Source of the DNA: Excoecaria cochinchinensis
Taxonomy: Eukaryota > Streptophyta > Magnoliopsida > Malpighiales > Euphorbiaceae
NCBI GenBank assembly: GCA_947683425.1
Contig: CANTUQ010000020.1
Location: forward strand, 5,893,001-5,957,000
Direction: 5' to 3'
DNA length: 64,000 nucleotides
Shown here: piece after piece, positions 1-11,145 of the stretch
How positions within the stretch are numbered: position 1 is the first letter of the stretch
Layout: the number at the start of each line of letters is the position of its first letter
Made by a program: the position numbers and the translations under genes
Notes under the pieces: generated by a model
What the model was told of the DNA's origin: nothing
What the model saw: the letters and a program-made list of their open reading frames with translations, nothing else
The model's database searches: none

Positions 1-326
1 TTCTGTTGCTAAATTGGCAACGAAAATTATATGCCATTGCTATTTTAGCAACGAAAAATAATTTTCGTTGCTATTTTTTGTTCCAAAATTTTTCTCCCAT
101 CTGTTGGCGCATTATCTAGCAACGGTATAGTAATTCTGTTGCTAAATTTTGGCGCTAAAAATTCCCTCCACTTTTAGCGACGGAATATCACCAAATATTT
201 ATTCGTTGCTAAATCTGCAAAGTTTAACCAATTTTAGCAACGGAAACTCATTTCTGTTGCTAATTTAGCAACGGAATATATTTCATTGCTATTTTTTCAT
301 TGCTATTTTCACATTTTCTTGTAGTG
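1..326. mobile_element. CACTA-type DNA transposon, terminal and subterminal region
   Basis: The right end at 326 reads, on the minus strand, CACTACAAGAAAATGTG, the classic terminal inverted repeat of plant CACTA (En/Spm) elements. Inside it, from 1 to about 300, a motif TAGCAACGGAA and its reverse complement TTCCGTTGCTA recur roughly a dozen times in both orientations, every 15-40 bases. Such subterminal repeats are where CACTA transposases bind. TAT at 327-329 would be one copy of the 3-bp target duplication; the other copy and the rest of the element lie left of the window. No transposase is visible here. Confidence 0.85.
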
Positions 327-329
327 TAT

Positions 330-1076
330 ATTTCATCCTCCAATTCAAAGTTATACTACATCAAGAATAGCACACGAGTAAGAGTATTTTCCCAAACCTC
401 TTCTCCTAAGCTCCTTAGAAAGTCAATTAGCACCTTGATCCACCACTTTCTCCTTTCTCTTATTTTTCTTTATTTCCACAACTACAAGTTTAAGTCCAAT
501 TTCCAGAATTGGACACAAATGTCAAATTTCACATTAACCCAAAATTAAAGAAATAGAAGAAGGAGATGAAGAACAAACCAACTCAATTACCTACCTTGCA
601 AATTAGAAACTCAACTTCATAAATTAAACTCTTGATCACTCAATAGAATTATGGAATCTAAAGTGGGCAAAGATGGCACAAGAAGGAGAATATGAAGAAA
701 GACAGAAATTTGAGAGAGGAAGAGCAGCTGAAGACTACATGCAAAAGTGAGGATTTTTCTCTCTCATCAAGGGTTTATATTGCATGCAGTGGGGTTGGTT
801 GGCAACTCCACTAAGGCACATGTGGAATCCACTTCAATTCCCTTAATCAACATTAACACAAATCTAGTTTTAGTTACTCACCATTAGCCACTAATTAATC
901 TTGTTTAATATTAATCATGTACATTTATCAATTAGCCACATAAACTTATTTTATTAGTTCAATTGAGCCCTCAATTCTATTACACCTAAATCTAAAATTA
1001 ACATATTCATTGTAATCTCATCCTAATTATCTTAATTGGACCAATTAGCTACTAGGGTATACTTCGGGCCATTATA
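330..1076 (-). mobile_element. Chromovirus-type LTR fragment (U3 end)
   Basis: The segment resembles 59640-60292 (the U3 end of another LTR in this window) in order and wording: a CCCAAACCT-rich stretch, a CCAATTTCCAGAATTGGA block, a TATATTGCATG box near 775 (a minus-strand TATA box, AATATAAAC), and a terminus GGGCCATTATA at 1076, where intact relatives end in GGGCCATTACA. It is the 5' part of a minus-strand LTR; the U5 half is absent, probably removed by the CACTA insertion or by deletion. The ORF at 300-548 is chance. Confidence 0.6.
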
Positions 1077-1359
1077 AAAAGCATAGAAAAATAATCGAAA
1101 TCCAGTAGTATGTAAGAGGAAGCTAGCACCCCGTATCTGTTCATGATCATTTGTGCGTGTGGATACTGGTAGAGAGCATTCATCCTTAGAGCAGTGCCTA
1201 TATGCAATCAAATTAAAGTGTTAATTCGTGTTTCTGCACATCAAAAAGTTAGTGTTCGATAATATTTCTCATTGAATCAATTGGATCACATGGATCCGAT
1301 TTTGGATTTTTATTTAATTCTGCTGTGCTTAATTTGAATTATTATGATAAAACCCAACA
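1077..1359 (+). mobile_element. Possible Copia LTR 3' end fragment
   Basis: The stretch has the style of the last 280 bases of a plant Copia LTR: a GTGTGGATACTGGTAGAGA block, then GGATCCGATTTT, then a terminal ACCCAACA at 1352-1359. No primer-binding site follows, so it is at best a solo or truncated LTR end. The call rests on family style, not on an alignment. Confidence 0.35.
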
Positions 1360-2600
1360 CATACATATTCATGAGTTCATGTCATAGGCTTATCTCAAAT
1401 TAACCAACGAATATATAATATTATCACGTAAATTCTTTCATAGTTTTACAATTTCTTTCCTTAATATTTCACCTAATTCCATATTATAGTAGAACATACA
1501 GTCGTTATGTATCATTGAACAAATACTAGACAAGTATCATAATTATTTCAGTGATCATGCAAGGTCCATTGCTCATATCATACCATCATAACACATTTAT
1601 ATATTCATAACATGATCACATACTCATTTATAAATACACAGTCGTTCTATATGGTTAACAGTTCCCGCCATATGATCTTGAGCAGTGTTATCAGACAAAT
1701 AACAATTTAAGTACATAATTCCATTAATGCAAATACTTGCTAAGTAGGCTTTGTAATTCTTTCAGAATTATGTACCACTATTCCTTATCCATGTTTACTC
1801 ATTTATAGTCATAAAATTAGCATACATATGTTCCAATGCACTAATCATATATTCGGAATAATGTTAGTAATTAACATAGCAAATATAAACTTAATGGATT
1901 AAGTACAAACTATATGCATATCACTATTCTTTCCATGTAATTTCATGTGTGCCATAAGCCTTTCGTTACCATTTAAATATTCATAGTCATATACTTATCA
2001 TGTACAATTAGTACAATTAGCAGTTCATGTCATATCATTTTCAATTATTATTGGTAGTTACTTAGCTAATATACATATAATTCCTTTATTAAAATACTAT
2101 GTTCATAACAATAATCGTTTCCTCGTTTTCTACTAGCACATAAACTTTTTACCTGTTATTATTGGTCATACATAAACATACGTTTACCTTTCACAGTTAC
2201 CACCTCAGGCTATCCATAATAATTGACTATTTTTATTTAATAATAATCTATGATGATACATAACATTTAAGACAGTACAGAGCATTAGCCATAGTTTTTA
2301 AAGCCATATTAGTACATAAATATCATTTATAGGATCAACAAATAATTTACTTTTACATGACTAATATCATACATTCATGTATTACATATGTACATATTGA
2401 TTACCAGTTAGTAAAATCATGTCAAACAAGTTCTGGGAAGTTCTAATAAAATTTAGGTTCAAAATGGTGATAAAAAGTCACATAATATGCTGAAAATAGG
2501 GGTCACACGGTGGTCAGACAATCATGACCACCATGTGGGTCAATTTTAAGGCAAAAATAGGATTTTGGGCATAAAGATAGTTACTAAAGAATAAGCTTAA
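1360..2600. repeat. AT-rich degenerate LTR-like segment with one inverted repeat
   Basis: No coding potential. The stretch looks like the decayed middle of a chromovirus LTR. At 2504-2516 and 2525-2537 there is an inverted repeat with 13-bp arms (CACACGGTGGTCA and TGACCACCATGTG, one mismatch) around 8 bases, the same type as the modules at 59086-59314. Apart from that I see only AT-rich sequence. Confidence 0.45.
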
Positions 2601-3817
2601 ACTTTTAAAGTTGTATAGTACGGTGTTTAAGAATTCCTCAAAATTCATGTGGATATGAATCAAAGAGAAACCCGATAAGTAGCTTGGAATGCCTAAAGTG
2701 ACGATTTTGGTATTTAGCGATCGAGGTCAGTATATAAGCTTTGATTTTATGACTTGCCGAATATATTTATTAATGAACATGCATTAATTTTTTTACAATA
2801 TTTATGAATGGATTTAAGAGTGCAAATTGAATTTTACATGTATACTTATATATGTATGCATATGCCTATGCATATGTGTAAAGTATATTTGGTAGTTGTA
2901 TGATATGTAAGCATGAAATCACAGTTATAGACATTAGAGTTACAGTTCACTGGAGTATAACTCATGACAGTTATACATGTTAATTGTGGCTGTGCCACAA
3001 CATGATTCTTGGGATTTTATCCCTTACAGTTCATTTCATTATTACATTTCTTGCATTGGGCCTAATCTTATTTTAACATGTCAAAGTATTTATATGAATA
3101 TGATACATTTGAATGTTAGATTAATTTTAATAATCATAAAGGTGGCCCATATTACTTTGGTTGATTCTAATGTAACGTGGGCCCAAAATAATGGTTATTA
3201 GGCTTGTAAAATATTTTAGAATCACTAAGGTTTTATTATAAAAAAGAGAACCCTTTCCTCTCTCTTTACAGAACAAAATAACAATTATAAAAAAAATAAG
3301 AAAAGAAACATTCTTGCATCATTGGAAAAGAACAAAGAAAAGCAAAAGGAGAGAGCTGATAAAATCTTTGCAACCATGAATCAAAGTTAGTATTTCCTCT
3401 TCTCCTCATAGTATAAATCATAGAGAATGGTTGAATCAATTGCGTCATAAATGATCTTAGAAAAATTCTAGACTTGAAATAATATTTAGAAAATTTAAAT
3501 TTCGATTATATATGGTATCGGAGCCTGATTATGACATTTTGATTTGCATTAAAGTTAATTTTAGGATTCATAGTAGCCATTTATTTTGAGATTAATTTAA
3601 TGGTGAAATATTTAGAATTGAGTCATTTTGCATAAATGTTAATTTGATTTTTGGTTGAATTAAGTATGAGGTAAAATGATTTGGTGTTGATATTTGTTGG
3701 AAAATATTTTCCGTTTCAGAAATCAAAGATCAAAGGTTGAAAATGGCTACTTACGTTTTCCTTATAGTTTTTGGACTATTATTATTTGGTAATTAAAATT
3801 ACACTTTAGTCCCTAAA
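2601..3817 (+). mobile_element. Degenerate plus-strand LTR remnant followed by decayed leader
   Basis: An AT-rich stretch with GGGCCTAAT and GTGGGCCCAAAA blocks and a pyrimidine-rich leader near 3255, typical of plant LTR promoters. It is followed by a tRNA-Met-type primer-binding site at 3512. No gag follows; 3526-3817 has no feature I recognise. The left boundary is not defined. Confidence 0.4.
3512..3525 (+). promoter_or_regulatory. Primer-binding site remnant (tRNA-Met type)
   Basis: ATGGTATCGGAGCC differs by one base from the plant TGGTATCAGAGC primer-binding site complementary to initiator tRNA-Met. It marks the end of a 5' LTR at about 3510. Confidence 0.55.
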
Positions 3818-4630
3818 TGTAACACTCCAAAAATCCTATTTTGTGAATAGTAAATTATAGATAATAAATAGTGATGCCTAAGGCATGAGAATAAAAAAAT
3901 TCACCGAAAGTCAACTTTTGACTTAAGAGTAGTTAAGAATCGACTTTGACTAGGCAATTAAGTCGTAAATAAAGCTAATTAAGGTGATTAAGTTGGAATC
4001 AATGTTAATTAAGGCTATTAATTAAACCGAGAGATTTAATTATGAATAATTTATAATAACCAGTTAGTAGAGATTAAATATTATACAAGAACCTTAGATA
4101 AACATTAGTTATGGTGGGAGATATACGTGGGTTTTGGAGATAATTTTAAATAAAGTGAAATTTAGCAACAATTAATTAACCGATTAAAAAAATGAAAAAT
4201 AGGGGGAAGAGAGATGGAGAGACTTGTAACACCCCATTACTCGCACGTAGTGGGTTACCACGATAGGTGAAGGATGCCGCACAATAAAAGTTCTAATCAA
4301 AACACTTAAGTTATTAAAAGTCGAAATATAAAATTTCCTGTTATTAACTTAAAATCATATGGATATACATGCAGAAGCCATCATACTTTATATTATTATA
4401 ACAATAAAAGTCTCATTATAATATTATAGTAGTACAGGCCTGCACAAATATCTTTGTTATTACAACCCATAAACTATGTTGTACTCATTCAAAAGTTACA
4501 TTTACAAAGTTCCACACAACCCTATGCAAAACCTACATAAGCGAACCCCTATTGTGTTGGCTTAAGAAGATGCGGGGTGTCCTTCAAAATCACCATGTAT
4601 TCGATACTTACACAGATGAAACACCCGTGC

Positions 4631-4646
4631 TAAGCACGACGGCTTA
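4631..4646 (-). promoter_or_regulatory. Conserved U5 hairpin (variant)
   Basis: TAAGC and GCTTA form a 5-bp stem around 6 bases, at the place where the other LTRs carry a 6-bp stem; here the sixth pair is lost. It lies 406 bases from the LTR 3' end. Confidence 0.6.
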
Positions 4647-5165
4647 GTGAGGTAAACACATGAAATGGATAATAGCTCATAGTGGTTATCAATGTAATTA
4701 CAAGCGTATGATATACGAATAAATTAAAGAGACAAAGTAGATATGTATAAAATATAATATCATAACATATCAACAGTCATATACATATACATTCGTAATC
4801 ACATGCTTAAATATTCAAATTACTCATTTATTGCTTATCAAATGCCTGCATTTACAATGGGGTGGATAACGGGTAGAAATGCATAGGTACTCGATGGTAC
4901 ATCCATTTCTGAACACATTAGGATTTGTTGCGATCCGAAAAACACATTAGGGATCAATCATGATCCATGATTCATAAGAACCCAATTCAGGCTTCTAACA
5001 CATATATGGACCGTACCGTGATCCAAACATAGGCTGCAGCACTCAGAACCCTATAGGCATGCCTATCTATCCATGAACAAATAATTGCAGGCTCAGTAAA
5101 CAACTAAAGTTCCATATTTAAACATTCATCAATATATAAAATAAGCAGTAAAATGCCAAAACAGT

Positions 5166-5362
5166 GAAGGGTCACGGTGGGTAAGGATCCGTGCCCACGG
5201 TGAGATTTTAAAGAAAAGAAAACTATCATCTAGCCTGCACTATCGTGAGTGCGACAGAGCCATCCCTAAGGGTTGGTCGTGAGAGTGGCCTATGTCACAA
5301 GTGTGATAGAACCATCCATAAGGATTATTTATGAGTGCTACAGAGCCATCCGTAAGGCGACC
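5166..5362 (-). repeat. Mid-LTR inverted/repeated motifs
   Basis: GGTCACGGTGGG and CCCACGGTGAGA lie around a short core at 5170-5206, followed by three repeats of a GAGTGCGACAGAGCCATCC-like unit ending in CCATCC(C/A)TAAGG. This occupies the same mid-LTR position as the inverted-repeat modules of the other families. Confidence 0.5.
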
Positions 5363-7760
5363 CCTCCAAAAACAAAACAATAGACATCACTCCAATGCCT
5401 AACTTTCGCACTCTAAACTGACACCTAGCCCTCATTTTTAGATAAAACTCCCTTCCTAACATTTGTTCCGTAAGATGTGAAGTTTCACCTAGCACAAATT
5501 CAGGTCCTTTAGCCCTTTAAAATGTCAGATATGATCTAAACAACAAGTACTGCTCCACTGAATTGACCAAAGTAGAGGCATCTCTATTTTGGCCAATTTT
5601 GGAGCACTTAGAGTCAGAACTAGGTCTAGATTCCTTATAGACATATTGAGAAACATCTCTTAACTTTCTAACCCATTCAAAATCATGCAATTTAGATCAC
5701 TCAATCTCTAGATATAACCAAAATAACAAACAAAGGTCTGGCAAAATTTGAGCAGAGTTTCCCCTAGAAACTCTACTTGCCCAATTTAACCACTTAGTCA
5801 ACCCTAACCACAACAAGGCAACTCAACAGCATTTAATTCATTCACAAATACTTTAAAATAGCAAATATGCATCAACGATACATTCAAATGAAAATTTCCC
5901 CACCTTACTAAAAAATCCTTCAAGTAGCTTCCCTAGCACCCACTTTCTCCTTTCCTTTAGTTTTGGCTCCACTTGCTTCTAAAAAAGCATCACAATATAT
6001 CTATTAACACAAAACTCACTAAAAGCTCACCCCTCAACTCATGGAAGAAGAAGGGGAAGAAAAATAAGAAGAAACTTACCTATTAAACTTAAAAACCACT
6101 TGATTTGCTAAAAAGGGACTTAAGCATATTTTAATGGAGATTGAAATAGGTTTTGAGGGACAAAGGAAATGGATGAATTGGGAGAAGGAGGGAGGCCAGA
6201 TGCTTAGCCCTTAAGACACTAACTTTATGACTATTAAAGCCAGGCAGATGCTTTCCCAAGTTCATCCAAATCTACTTAATCCATATGGCACACTATGATT
6301 GGTCCAAAAGTCAAACTTCTCTTTTAATCCTTTGACCCACCAAAACTCATGGACAAGTCCCTAAAACAACCTATTTCAAGTGTGGCCCTACTACAAAACT
6401 TAATTAAGGCAATCTAGTCCAAAAATGTCAAATGACGAAACTACCCCTAACAAATCAATTAATATTGGTTATGTCCCAACATGCAAAAACTCAACCAAAA
6501 AGCACAAACTCGACCTCTCTTATGCCCTAAGCATATCCAATACAACTAGAGTCGAGGCCTTACAAGATTGGTAAAAACTCTCACCAGCGCCTGCAATAAC
6601 CCAACGCTGTCCTCTCTCTACAACGACTAGCCATACGACTTTCCTCTATGTAGCCGCCGTCTCTTCCTCTCTCCTTTCAAACCGAAGCTCCTTCTTCATT
6701 TTTTGGTGACCTCCAGCATCGGGTGGTGACACAAACGACACCAGACATCGGCTAAAGGCAAAATGAACCTTTTGATGACCTCAATTTCTTCTCACTCACT
6801 GGCAATAGGTAGATTAGAGATGAGTATACTACAATCTTCCGAAGAAGATTCTGATCAAACCATGAAGCTTTAAGGCACGTGACCACCTCCATTGAAACCC
6901 TAGTAATGTCATCTTTGTAATGCCCCAAAATTTTTGGTTTCATGAATAGTACTTTTTGACCAAAGTTTGACTTAAAAATGGATGAAATTCAAACCCGAAC
7001 ATATTAATGGAAAATATATGATATTAATTAAGGTATTTATGTGGGGTTGATATTTTAATGGGTATTATTTATTAAGAAAAAAAAAGAATTTATAAGTTTT
7101 AACTGTGTTATTTCAGACCTTGGAAATTAAATAACACCCGAATAATTTTTTACTATGTATTTTAAAATTATTAAATAAGGATATTTTTAGTGGGATTAAA
7201 TCCAAATAATGGATTAAAATTGAAATTTAACCTTGAATCTTGAAAACTAAAATAAAATAGTGGAAGTTTGGCATTTAATGGATTAAGTTTTATTTTCATT
7301 ATAACTATTGGACTTTTGAGGGAATTTTCAAAGGACCAAATGGCAAAAATGCCATCTTTTTTCTTCTTTTTCCCTTGGCTACCGAGAATAATCCCCATTC
7401 CTTTCTTTTTTATTTTTCTTCCAACTTCTTCACTCTAAAGCTTAATTTCCTTTTTAATTTCCTTTCTCTAGTCCCTAAATCAACATCTAAACACTACATC
7501 TTTAAACTGGGGTCCCCAAAATCAACAAATCAATAAGAATTTTAGGAAAAAGATGAAAGGGTAGTAAATGGGTTTATTGGGTGAATTAGGGGTGTACACG
7601 GTTCTGGATGTTCCTGTACCGAACCGAAATACCGAAAAAAAAAGATCCAAAATCGAATTGTACCGTTGACTTTTTTTACTAGAACTAAATCGAATTGTAC
7701 TGTTGACTTTTTGATTAGAACCGAACCGAATTATACTAGAACCAAATCGAGAAACGTATT

Positions 7761-10559
7761 TGTGACGCGCGCCGGATCCCCGCGGCCGCCCCTATGACCG
7801 CCCGCACGTGGGCGATCGGGCAATTGTGGGCCCGTTGACAGCTTGCAATAAATTGCAAGTGCGTCTATATTGGGCAACAAGGAGGTTTTATGGAGTCGCC
7901 ACCCAATAGAACATTGAAAAAGTTTCTCTCGCCTCAGAGAGCCTAAGACTGCGCTTAGTATCCATTTTTGGCCAGCCAAAGGGAGAAGGCAAACCTCTCG
8001 CCCTAAGGAGCCTAGGATTAACGCTAAAGCCTCATGACACAAGAGGTGTCTTAGAGGGTAAACCTCTAGCCTTTTGAGCCCAAAGACCAGAGCTGGTTCG
8101 GGACTTCTCATTTATTTATACCTTGATTAATATTATAATTAAGCTTTGAATTCATTGTTTCATCAACTTTCCACACAATGCAATTTAAATTAAAGGCGCA
8201 ATCATTCATATCAAAAGCGGTAAATGTAAGCAAAATCCAAAATAAAGCATTCAAAAATAAATTACAATAACACTAGGAGCGGAATACAACTCCCATTTAT
8301 AAAAGTCAAATACATGCATAAAACGGGTTATTCATTAATAGTGAGAACATTGGTCCTCGCATGCATGCTTGTTATGAAACAGTTTTGATGTGATGATTTA
8401 TTTGGGTATGAAAAACTAGGACATTGGTCCCCTTTTATTTAGAAAAAATGTCAAGTTAATTAATAGAAACGTTTTTGTGATTTTCTTTTTAGCGTGCCTA
8501 AATAAAGAATTTTATAAGAAAATTATATGACAAAATTAAATAAAATATTACAAATAAAGAAAATAAATGTATGAACCGAACGAGCCTTTTTGGACCTCCC
8601 GATGTGCTCGCAAAAACGCCCAAGCGAAAAAATGAGTTTAGACATAAAAACAAAATACAAATAAAATAATGTTAGTAATTAAATCAATTAAACCAATTAA
8701 ACATACAAAATAATGAATAACAAATTAAAATAAGATGATATGAAAAGAATGATAATGGAATCAAAATGTTAACAAACCAAAATAAATGAGAAACATGCAT
8801 TATGTATGACAAATGATTAAATGATGTGATGAAAATAAAATAAAACATGTTAATTAATTAGTACATGAAAATATGAACATGATAACAATGATGATGAAGA
8901 TAAACGAATCAAAGAATATATAAAATGATAAAGAAAAGAATAATAAATGAAAACAATTAAAGAATGATGAAAACAATTAAATGAACAATATGATTAATTA
9001 AATATGTTCACAAATGATATAAACCATTTACATGGCAAAAAGATCAATTAAAATGAATTTATTAATTACATGTTAAAAATAATAATGAATTAAAGTGAAA
9101 TAAATTAATTACATGTTAAAAATAATAAACAATCAATATTTATATGAATAAAAATCATATATAAACAAATTAAATAAAACAAATCTGAAATAAATAAAAT
9201 AAAACAATAAAATAAAATATACATAAATAAATTAGATATGAACCAAAAAAATAATAAGAACAAGCCCAGAATGTTTACACTCAGAGTTTCGGATTCGATG
9301 AAGGTAAAAGATGATCAATTTCTTTGTTTGATGATTCACAATATTAGAGTGAAATATGATGAAAATGTTGGAATTTTATTCCAAGAAACATGAAAAAAAT
9401 GATCAAAAATTGTTTAAGAACAAAGAATTGATACCTTTGCCTAAAGAAATGATTTTGATCAAAAAAAAGTTTTTTATTGATTAAAATAAAGAAAAATGAT
9501 TTCAAGAACAATCAATCACTTTGTTCATGTCAAAAAAATTGATTGAAGTTTTATTTTAGAAAATCAAATAAAAATTAGATTTTGATGACAAATAATTATT
9601 TTATTTGTCTCAAAATCAATTTTTTATCAAAAAGAGATTCAAAACAAAATCAATGAAAAAGTTTTATTGAACACAAAATAAAAGATTAAAAAACAATTTT
9701 GAGAACAAATAATTATTCTATTTGTCTCAAAAATTAAATCAAACAACAAAACTTCCTCTAAAAATATGTTTAGAAGAAATTATGTTGGAAAAAGAATGAA
9801 ACATTTGATTTTTCTTTTTGATTTTTGGTTGGGGAATAAATCTGGAATTTTAGTGGTAGAAGAAGAAGAAGATAAAGAGAAAAAACGCTAAAAAATTCCC
9901 CAAAAGAATCCCACTTTAGGTTATCATCTTATTCTTTTTATAGGAAGAAAATAGGAAAAATAAATAATTAAAGGGATAAAATTTAATCAAATCAGATATT
10001 ATCCATTTTAAATTTTAAAAATGGAAAAAATCCCATAAAACCTTGAAAAAAGGGATAAGAAACTGATTTTTAGGTCCAAAAATCGGAAAAAAGAAGTAAT
10101 CAGTAGCGACGCTCAGAAGTAGGGACGCCCGTCGCTATAGAGGGGCGGGCGTTGGAGCGGCAACCAGGCGGCCTTCCGCGCGCTCGCGCACCAGCGCTCC
10201 GTGCGGCGCTCAGCGTGCGCGATGCTGCACGCGCCTTTAGCGACGCGCAGCATCGGCGACGCTGAGCATCGCCTTTGCGCCCGCAGCGCGATGGGCGCCA
10301 GCGCGCTGCCGCAGGCACGCCACCACGCCCGACACTCGCGATCCGACTTTTTTTTTTTAAATTGACTAAAAACACTATAATTTTAAGCCCCCATTTTTCA
10401 AAATTAATTTTTTAAATATTTTTTTATTATTTTCTAATTTTTCACTCTAAAATGCAAATTTGACGAGAAAACCATCACTTTTAACCTTTTAAGCCTGTGA
10501 AGGCAATTATCATCATTGGGTAACTTCGATCTAGGCTTACTCAGGACCCTGTGTCTACA
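7761..10559 (-). repeat. 3' LTR of the Tat-like element
   Basis: 2,799 bp, nearly identical to 15517-18356 over the AT-rich body but different in length and order in the GC block at about 10100-10345. The ORF at 7731-8111 is a chance frame in the U5 region, repeated in the other LTR, and has no recognisable domain. Confidence 0.88.
10100..10345 (-). repeat. CpG-rich palindromic block in the 3' LTR
   Basis: An island of GCGC-rich sequence inside an otherwise AT-rich LTR. It contains GACGCCCGTCGCTATAG, GGGGCGGGCGTT and a GCGATGCTGC..GCGCAGCATC inverted repeat. Equivalent islands lie at 17870-18140, 35245-35425 and 39180-39450 in relatives. Confidence 0.7.
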
Positions 10560-10582
10560 GTTGCCCCCAGTTTAGGGGAATC
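10560..10582 (-). promoter_or_regulatory. Polypurine tract
   Basis: On the minus strand CTAAACTGGGGGCAAC directly abuts the start of the 3' LTR (TGTAGACAC). This is the expected plus-strand primer and it fixes the element's orientation. Confidence 0.75.
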
Positions 10583-10740
10583 TAGTACACTAGTGTCTAG
10601 GTGAGCCTAAACTCAAAGAAGAAAAGGAAAGAGACAAGTACCTGAGTCAGTCGTCTTTCCGAATTGGAGAATTCTGAGATGGTGGTTATTACCATGGTGT
10701 GTTTTCGTTTGTTGAAGTGGTGCTATCTGCGAGCCCTTCG

Positions 10741-11145
10741 GTTGATTGCCCCCTAAGAGGTCTTCGGTTCATCGATCATTTGCCCCCTGAGAGGTCTTCA
10801 GTTCATTGCCCCCTGAGAGGTCTTCGGTTCATTGATCGTTTGCCCCCTGAGAGGTCTTCAGTTCATTGCCCCCTGAGAGGTCTTCGGTTCATTGATCGTT
10901 TGCCCCCTGAGAGGTCTTCAGTTCATTTCCCCCTGAGAGGTCTTCGGTTCATTGATCGTTTGCCCCCTGAGAGGTCTTCAGTTCATTGCCCCTTGAGAGG
11001 TCTTCGATTCATTGCCCCCTGAGAGGTCTTCGATTTGCTGATCCCTGAGAAGTCTTTGGTTCATTGCCCCCTGAGAGGTCTTCGATTCATTGCCCCCTGA
11101 GAGGTCTTTGGTTGATTGCCTCCTGAGAGGTCTTCGATTCATTGA
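10741..11145 (-). repeat. Tandem repeat, 60-bp units decaying into about 28-bp units
   Basis: Units containing CCCCCTGAGAGGTCTTC and GGTTCATTGATCG recur at exactly 60 bp over 10760-11000, the copies at 10801, 10861 and 10921 being almost identical. Each 60-bp unit is itself two related half units. After 11000 the period falls to about 28 bp with more substitutions. The plus-strand ORF 10699-11022 is only this repeat read in one frame. It lies about 180 bp inside the polypurine tract. Confidence 0.88.

Larger units (their letters stand above)
4225..6564 (-). mobile_element. Solo chromovirus-type LTR
   Basis: A 2,340-bp LTR running TGTAACACCCC to GAGGCCTTACA on the plus strand, i.e. in minus orientation. 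It is flanked by AGACT (4220-4224) and AGATT (6565-6569), a 5-bp target duplication with one transition. The relative order of internal landmarks (hairpin TAAGC..GCTTA at 4631-4646, GGCATGCCTATCTATCCA block, inverted repeats near 5170) matches the other minus-strand LTRs. No internal region is present, so it formed by LTR-LTR recombination. Confidence 0.8.
3818..6915 (+). mobile_element. Plus-strand chromovirus LTR fragment, split by a solo LTR
   Basis: The LTR starts TGTAACACTCCAAAAATCC at 3818, runs to 4224, is interrupted by the solo LTR 4225-6564 and resumes at 6570 with a pyrimidine-rich leader up to 6915. There the next LTR (TGTAATGCCCC) begins. Its own U5, primer-binding site and coding region are missing. 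Confidence 0.6.

Noticed and set aside
2977..3201. ORF 2977-3201 and other isolated frames of 60-90 codons in 1-7500
   Set aside because: Chance frames in AT-rich LTR remnants; no domain, no homologous frame in related LTRs.
7731..8111. ORF conserved at 15448-15867
   Set aside because: It lies in the U5 region of two LTR copies of one element; conservation follows from LTR identity. No domain recognised.
10699..11022. 107-codon ORF of repeated LRGLRFIDRLPPERSS-like units
   Set aside because: It is the 60-bp tandem repeat read in one of its open frames; 60 is a multiple of 3. The element's sense strand is the opposite one.
10741..11145. CRISPR-like appearance of regular short repeats
   Set aside because: Plant context, the spacers are themselves repeated, and the whole 60-bp unit is tandem.
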